Shown piece after piece: positions 29,936-33,549 of a stretch of 33,549 nt of DNA. The notes under the pieces were generated by a model, which saw nothing but the letters and a program-made list of their open reading frames with translations, did not search any database and was not told where the DNA came from. Every line of letters begins with the position of its first letter. Position 1 is the stretch's first letter. The translations under genes were made by a program, and so were the position numbers. Location of the stretch: assembly GCA_903772945.1 (NCBI GenBank), contig CAICTM010001228.1, positions 1 to 33,549 on the forward strand, in the 5' to 3' direction. The DNA is from Seminavis robusta. Taxonomy: Eukaryota; Bacillariophyta; Bacillariophyceae; Naviculales; Naviculaceae.

Positions 29936-29984
29936 GATGCCTAAACGAAAATACTAAACAAGAAAACAAAAATAGGTGAGACAA

Positions 29985-30180
29985 CGAACACGGGTAATAC
30001 GTATAATACAGGTAATACGCATAATACAGGTAATACATATAATACAGGTGATACGTATAACACGGGTGATATGCATATACATGTTACACCTGTTACGCGT
30101 ATAACACGGGTGATAATATAATACACATTACATGCATAAACACGTGTTACACGCGTAACGATAACACGTGTTGCGCGCTG
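29985..30180. repeat. internal TAATACGTATAATACAGG repeat block
   Basis: Roughly a dozen copies of a 15-17 bp unit (GGTAATACGTATAATACA and variants with GATAC or CACGGGTG), partly self-complementary (ACACGTGTTACACGCGT). On the minus strand a GTAAGT donor-like site flanks it at 30196-30191, and AG acceptor-like sites lie at about 29950, so it could be an intron of the minus-strand ORF set. Confidence 0.7.
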
Positions 30181-30576
30181 ATGAGGTACTTACATGGGTT
30201 CAGTACTGGTCCCTACAGAAAGTGGTTGACAATGAGAGAATTCAAGGCCAGATCTTCCACAGGCTTCGTCAGTGAGCCTTCAGAAGTATATGAATGCAAA
30301 GAGAATGGTCCTGTGAGCTTGACAAAGCCTGATAAAGAGAGTGGGGGCAGGAGAATGAAGAAGGAGTTGAATGGAGAGAAATCCTTCTATCTTTCCACAG
30401 AAACAGTCTTCTTGGCTTCAACAAAGCCATACCACATTGCCTACTTACCCACAATGATGGTACTATCTTCAAATAACAACAGAAACCTCTGTATCCTTCA
30501 AACAAACAAGAGAAGAGAGGTTGTTGTCATGGTGGATGGTGGTTCTTGTGGTGAGATTGGTGGAGATTGGTGTTGA
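30181..30576 (+). other. 131-codon open frame in transposon, coding status unclear
   Basis: An open frame (MRYLHGFSTGPYRKW...) rich in Lys/Glu/Ser with no recognised domain. The antisense frame over the same stretch is also open for 78 codons. It might be the 3' part of the transposon's coding region or chance. I cannot assign a strand. Confidence 0.2.
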
Positions 30577-30629
30577 AGCCATTTTGCGAATGGTCATTCG
30601 AACGGTCACGGAGGCTGGCTGGCGACCGT

Positions 30630-30731
30630 GTAATACGTGTAATACGTGTAATACGTATTATACGGGAATACGTAATACGTATTATACGGGAATACGTAGA
30701 ATACGCATTGTACGTATTACATGTATTACAT
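30630..30731. repeat. right subterminal TAATACGTGTAATACG repeats
   Basis: GTAATACGTGTAATACGTGT, then two copies of AATACGTATTATACGGGAAT-like units, ending ATTACATGTATTACATCG directly at the right TIR. They mirror the left subterminal block, as expected of transposase-binding subterminal repeats. Confidence 0.75.
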
Positions 30732-32156
30732 CGCGTGCGTTTGAGGGTCTCTCGAGAGGGGTTCCTGTCAAAAGGATCCTTCGCATTGTATGAAGCTCCT
30801 GGAGTTTCTTGAATCCTTTGTTTGCAGACGACTTCAACATCGTGTGGGCTTCGTCCAGCACCAAGATATCTGGTTGTGCCGACTTCAGTATGTCATTGGC
30901 AACCTTCAGGAAGAGCATTTCACTCATTACCAGCAGGCCTCCATCACGCTTCCACTTTTGGATTTCTGCTTTCCGGTAGTGCGCGTCTGTGACTTTTCCA
31001 AGGTTCATGATCCTGAGAGGTGTCTCCAACTTTCCAGTCCACTTTTCAACCTCATTTTCCCAGTTGGTCAAAGTGTTGGCTGGAGCAATAAGGAGCACTG
31101 TATGAAACAGTGGCTTTTTGGTGACATTTGATACCAATGACGTTGAAGTCAGTGCAGTATGCAGCAGAGCAATTGTAGTAAGACTCTTCCCTAAGACGGA
31201 GTAAGGGCACGTCGTAAGCGCTTTGCTAGCAGTGACAATGATCAATAAATGCCGTGCAGGTCACGTCTGTATCAAAAACACTTACCTAGACCCATGTAGT
31301 GAGCCAAAAGGCAGCCTCTGGTGCATTATGGTCAATGAAAGTCACATTTGTGAGAGAAAGATCGATGAAGGTGTCCCATGCCTGCGATTCAATGAGGAGG
31401 ACTTACCCGATAAGGGATTCATCGCCATCCAGGCAAAAGTTGCTGTCAAGGAAACAGTTCCTCCAGATAAATTCAACACCTTCTTTCTGGTAGGGCTTGA
31501 GACGCATTTCAAGGTCTTTGTCCACTGATACTTTCCGAACAGTCTTGCCTGTTCTTGCTCCAGATGGAAACGCCCCTTTCAGCACCCAACTGGTGTCAAC
31601 CACCGATGTCTCTACTTTCTTGCCTTGGCTCGCGCCCTCTGCATGGCTGTATATCATTTTTTGAAGACAAGCCGAACAGAATCCTACAGGAAGAAGCTGT
31701 TCCGAGGAACCACATCCTTTGCAGACCTACGTTGACATGGATTGTTCGAAACAGAGGGCGACAAAGATAGGTGTGAGCGAATGACCAAGAACGAACCATC
31801 AAGTGATATAATTCACTGGCGCGATGCCTACCATGGTTGATGCTTGTAGCAATAGCAAATTTGGGGCGTGTCAATAAGAATGGAATGTTTGATCTCAGAT
31901 TGATAAATGTGCAGCAACGATGTTGAGCGATATTTGCTTTCCTATCGTATCCAACGAGCAAGTCCTGGAGTTCGAAGGTTTCTCACCGCAAGAACCAAAG
32001 ATTGAGGCAGTGTTTGTTGTGGGATACCGGTACTATAGAAGAGCAATCCCATGGACTAAGTTGCAGTTCAGGGAAGAGCTCCGAATCGGTCGTTGAAAGA
32101 AACAAAATCTCCAAGTCTTTGCATGGCCGGCCATTCTGCTGACTTTCGAGTTCTCC

Positions 32157-32187
32157 GTGGAAGCGTGGAAGCGTGGAAGCGTGGAAG
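32157..32187. repeat. 8-bp tandem repeat (GTGGAAGC) about four copies
   Basis: GTGGAAGC repeated about four times, followed 30 bp later by dispersed GAATCGAA units (32213-32270). Simple sequence. Confidence 0.85.
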
Positions 32188-32396
32188 AAATCGGTCAATG
32201 GCCACGTAACGTGAATCGAATCGAATCTTCAATAACAATCGAATCGAAGAATCAGAATCGAAGAATCCAATAAAGTTCGATAGGTCTCGCAATCCTTGAA
32301 AGCCTGCGATTTTAAGTCAGTGGGAGCTGCGATACCTCGGCAGAAAGACAATAGAAGAAGGAGGATCATGTTTGAGATTGCAACGTTCTTTCAAGG

Positions 32397-32523
32397 TAGC
32401 CCTGGCGACAACACCAGACTTCGTCGTGTGTTGCCGCCCGGTATCATTCCCTCATTATAACCTTCTTTTTTATTTAAGCTAGCCCTGGCGACAACACCCG
32501 ACTTCGTCGTGTGTTGCCGCCCG
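32397..32523. repeat. two copies of a 44-nt strong hairpin
   Basis: Copies at 32397-32440 and 32480-32523 share TAGCCCTGGCGACAACAC, then (C)(A/C)GACTTCGTCGTGTGTT and GCCGCCCG. GGCGACAACAC pairs with GTGTTGCCGCC with one mismatch, and CGACTTCGTCG closes a tight loop in the second copy. The copies differ at about one position and are separated by unrelated AT-rich DNA. Confidence 0.75.
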
Positions 32524-32750
32524 CTAACCATAATTTTACAGCTGTCACTTCCGTATGTACCTGTAACTTTTGTAGCTTCTGCTGGCTTATTGTGTTGAGT
32601 GCACTAACCTTGAATAATCATGATTTATTCCTACTCCTAAATTTGTAGAACCTTCAATTTCCAGTTTTGTTAGCTTACGTCTATCTCTATCCCTATATTT
32701 TGGCTTCACCGGAACAGGAAATAGGAAATAGGAAATACCAAAAAAGGGGT

Positions 32751-32820
32751 AGAGGGCTCAGGCGGATAGACTGCCAAGGTAAAGGAGGTGAGGGCTCAGG
32801 CAGATAGACTGCCGAGGTAA
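32751..32820. repeat. 32-bp direct repeat, two copies
   Basis: GAGGGCTCAGGC(G/A)GATAGA then CTGCC(A/G)AGGTAA occurs at 32751-32782 and 32789-32820, preceded by three AGGAAAT units (32716-32737). Simple duplication with no inferred function. Confidence 0.8.
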
Positions 32821-33549
32821 CGACCAGACTACAATTCTGGTACGGGTCTTTACATAGTATTTGTTTCCTCCCAACATTCAAAGGGGGAAAAACTAAAGGA
32901 AGCTATTCTGTAATACCCTTACATGTACAAGGCACAACGAAGATAGCTAACTACGTAGAGTCATAATATATGTAGCTAGACCACAAACAAAGAGGTACCT
33001 AGCTAGCATACCTGGCTTAAACTGCTTGGCACCTAGATTACAGTTTGGTGCATGTATGAGCTCACTACGACTGCTCGGGTTCGCAGTATCATTGGAAAAG
33101 GCCTGCAACACAAATTGGGGCAGTTTTATACGTGGGGTTTAGAGTAGGTGGAATATCTACGGAAGCCAGGGAGGGCCAGGCAAGAAGAGTCCAAATTTAG
33201 GGCTAGTAGGTTCGGATGGATCAGGGGTGATAAATTGAGGACCATAGTAGGAGCTTCAACTCTAGATGTTGGTTGCTAGTAACACTCTAGCTTAGTAAAG
33301 GTCAAAAGGGTTTTACTGTTAAGCTATTTCCAAGAAGTGATCTTTCTCCATGTTTTCTGGGATTGATTCAACTTCAAAGGATATAGTGAAGGGGGTGACC
33401 ATATAGGTCAGTTAAACTCCCCATGTATGTAACATCTAAGAAGCGCATAATGGGGTCTCGCGAAAACAGCGAGGTCTGGAAGGTACCGAACGACATGCGT
33501 CCCTAGGCGATTGGTGACGTCATTGCTCCCGGATTTGGATGGTGTTTGT

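Larger units (their letters stand above)
27829..30753. mobile_element. 2.9-kb TIR transposon (MULE-like) inside the SNF2 gene
   Basis: Inverted ends at 27829-27850 and 30732-30753 match at 20 of 22 positions; the shared core is CAAACGCACGCG / GAAACGCACGCG after GAGAG(C/A)CCCT. The insertion point is in helicase motif III. If GAGAG at 27829-27833 and 30754-30758 is a 5-bp duplication, removing the insert joins LLTGTPL to LQNNVTEYF in frame. That leaves one extra Leu against the usual GTPLQNN, so the exact boundary is uncertain by a few bases, and a 9-bp MULE-type duplication is not evident. Just inside both ends are TAATACGTATTATAC-type repeats. The element carries a frameshifted MULE-like transposase and a minus-strand ORF set. 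Confidence 0.75.
26075..31726 (-). pseudogene. ATRX/RAD54-like SNF2 helicase with CW zinc finger, transposon-interrupted
   Basis: Nuclear DNA-translocase/chromatin remodeler type. Minus-strand exons: 31726-31407, 31317-31286 (32 nt), 31190 to about 30759, then after the inserted transposon about 27828-27731, 27674-27401, 27324-26829 and 26740-26075. In order they encode a CxxC pair (VCKGCG...FCSACLQ), the Q-motif region (RLKPYQKEGVEFIW), motif I across two splice junctions (GCLLAHYMGLG+KS), motif Ia (LLIAPANTLTNW), motif II DEAH, motif III LLTGTPL, then QNNVTEYFRMVQFIRPG, motif IV (KTLVYSHDL), motif V (SSRAGGIGINL) and motif VI (SRAHRLGQ). A CW-type zinc finger follows (CSRC...DWYC...LCETPEE). 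One exon join (27731/27674) needs one T fewer in the TTTT at 27733-27736. The true 5' end upstream of 31726 is unresolved. The 2.9-kb insertion should inactivate this copy. Confidence 0.8.
31727..33549. other. non-coding region upstream of the helicase gene
   Basis: No gene supported. It likely contains the 5' exon or promoter of the minus-strand helicase; a minus ATG frame at 31961-31596 is out of phase with the CxxC exon. Several short repeats are listed separately. The last 600 bp show nothing recognisable. Confidence 0.4.

Noticed and set aside
33060..33090. Possible tRNA B-box (GGGTTCGCAGTATC)
   Set aside because: It does not fit GGTTCRANNCC, and no cloverleaf or A-box is found upstream.

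Overview
This window looks like nuclear DNA from a diatom or a closely related stramenopile. Coding genes are sparse, contain short GT-AG introns of 56-129 nt, and sit among many transposons and simple repeats. The short palindromes TACCGGTA and TACATGTA recur. Remnants resembling diatom retroelement Gag and RT-tail proteins are present. I name no species. There is no bacterial operon structure, and I saw no tRNA, rRNA or CRISPR array.

Layout. 1-1.2 kb holds a poorly supported minus-strand gene ending in an acidic, SIM-like tail. From 2.2 to 8.2 kb lies a Merlin/IS1595-type (ISXO2-like) transposase gene, split exactly in two by a 4.69-kb LTR retroelement (2614-7301) with a 7-bp target duplication. 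That element carries only decayed gag. At 9.45-10.72 kb is a good candidate for STN1, the OB-fold subunit of the telomeric CST complex. A small single-pass membrane protein follows (10987-11379), then a 3' tail of a retroelement RT protein (to 11908) and a DUF2828-type 3' gene fragment (12950-13492).

14-17.4 kb is a repeat zone. It contains a 336-bp TIR element, a 1.1-kb foldback element with perfect 47-bp arms and ten copies of an 18-bp dyad, a 250-bp MITE nested inside the foldback, and about 8.5 copies of a roughly 145-bp tandem repeat.

18.4-23.4 kb holds a five-exon gene (19514-23359, 1142 aa) for a large multi-pass membrane protein whose C-terminal half resembles STRA6-type receptors. 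A short paralogous fragment lies 1 kb upstream. At 24.08-25.35 kb is a J-domain protein with a two-CxxC zinc site.

From about 31.7 back to 26.1 kb, on the minus strand, runs an ATRX/RAD54-like SNF2 helicase gene with a C-terminal CW zinc finger. It is broken inside conserved motif III (GTPLQNN) by a 2.9-kb TIR transposon carrying a frameshifted MULE-like transposase. The last 1.8 kb is non-coding with short tandem and hairpin repeats.

The clearest biology is nested insertion. Two separate genes can be followed across their insertions at base resolution, and a layered palindromic element contains a regular dyad array. Single-base frameshifts recur in otherwise convincing proteins, so decay and long-read indel error must be separated before calling pseudogenes.
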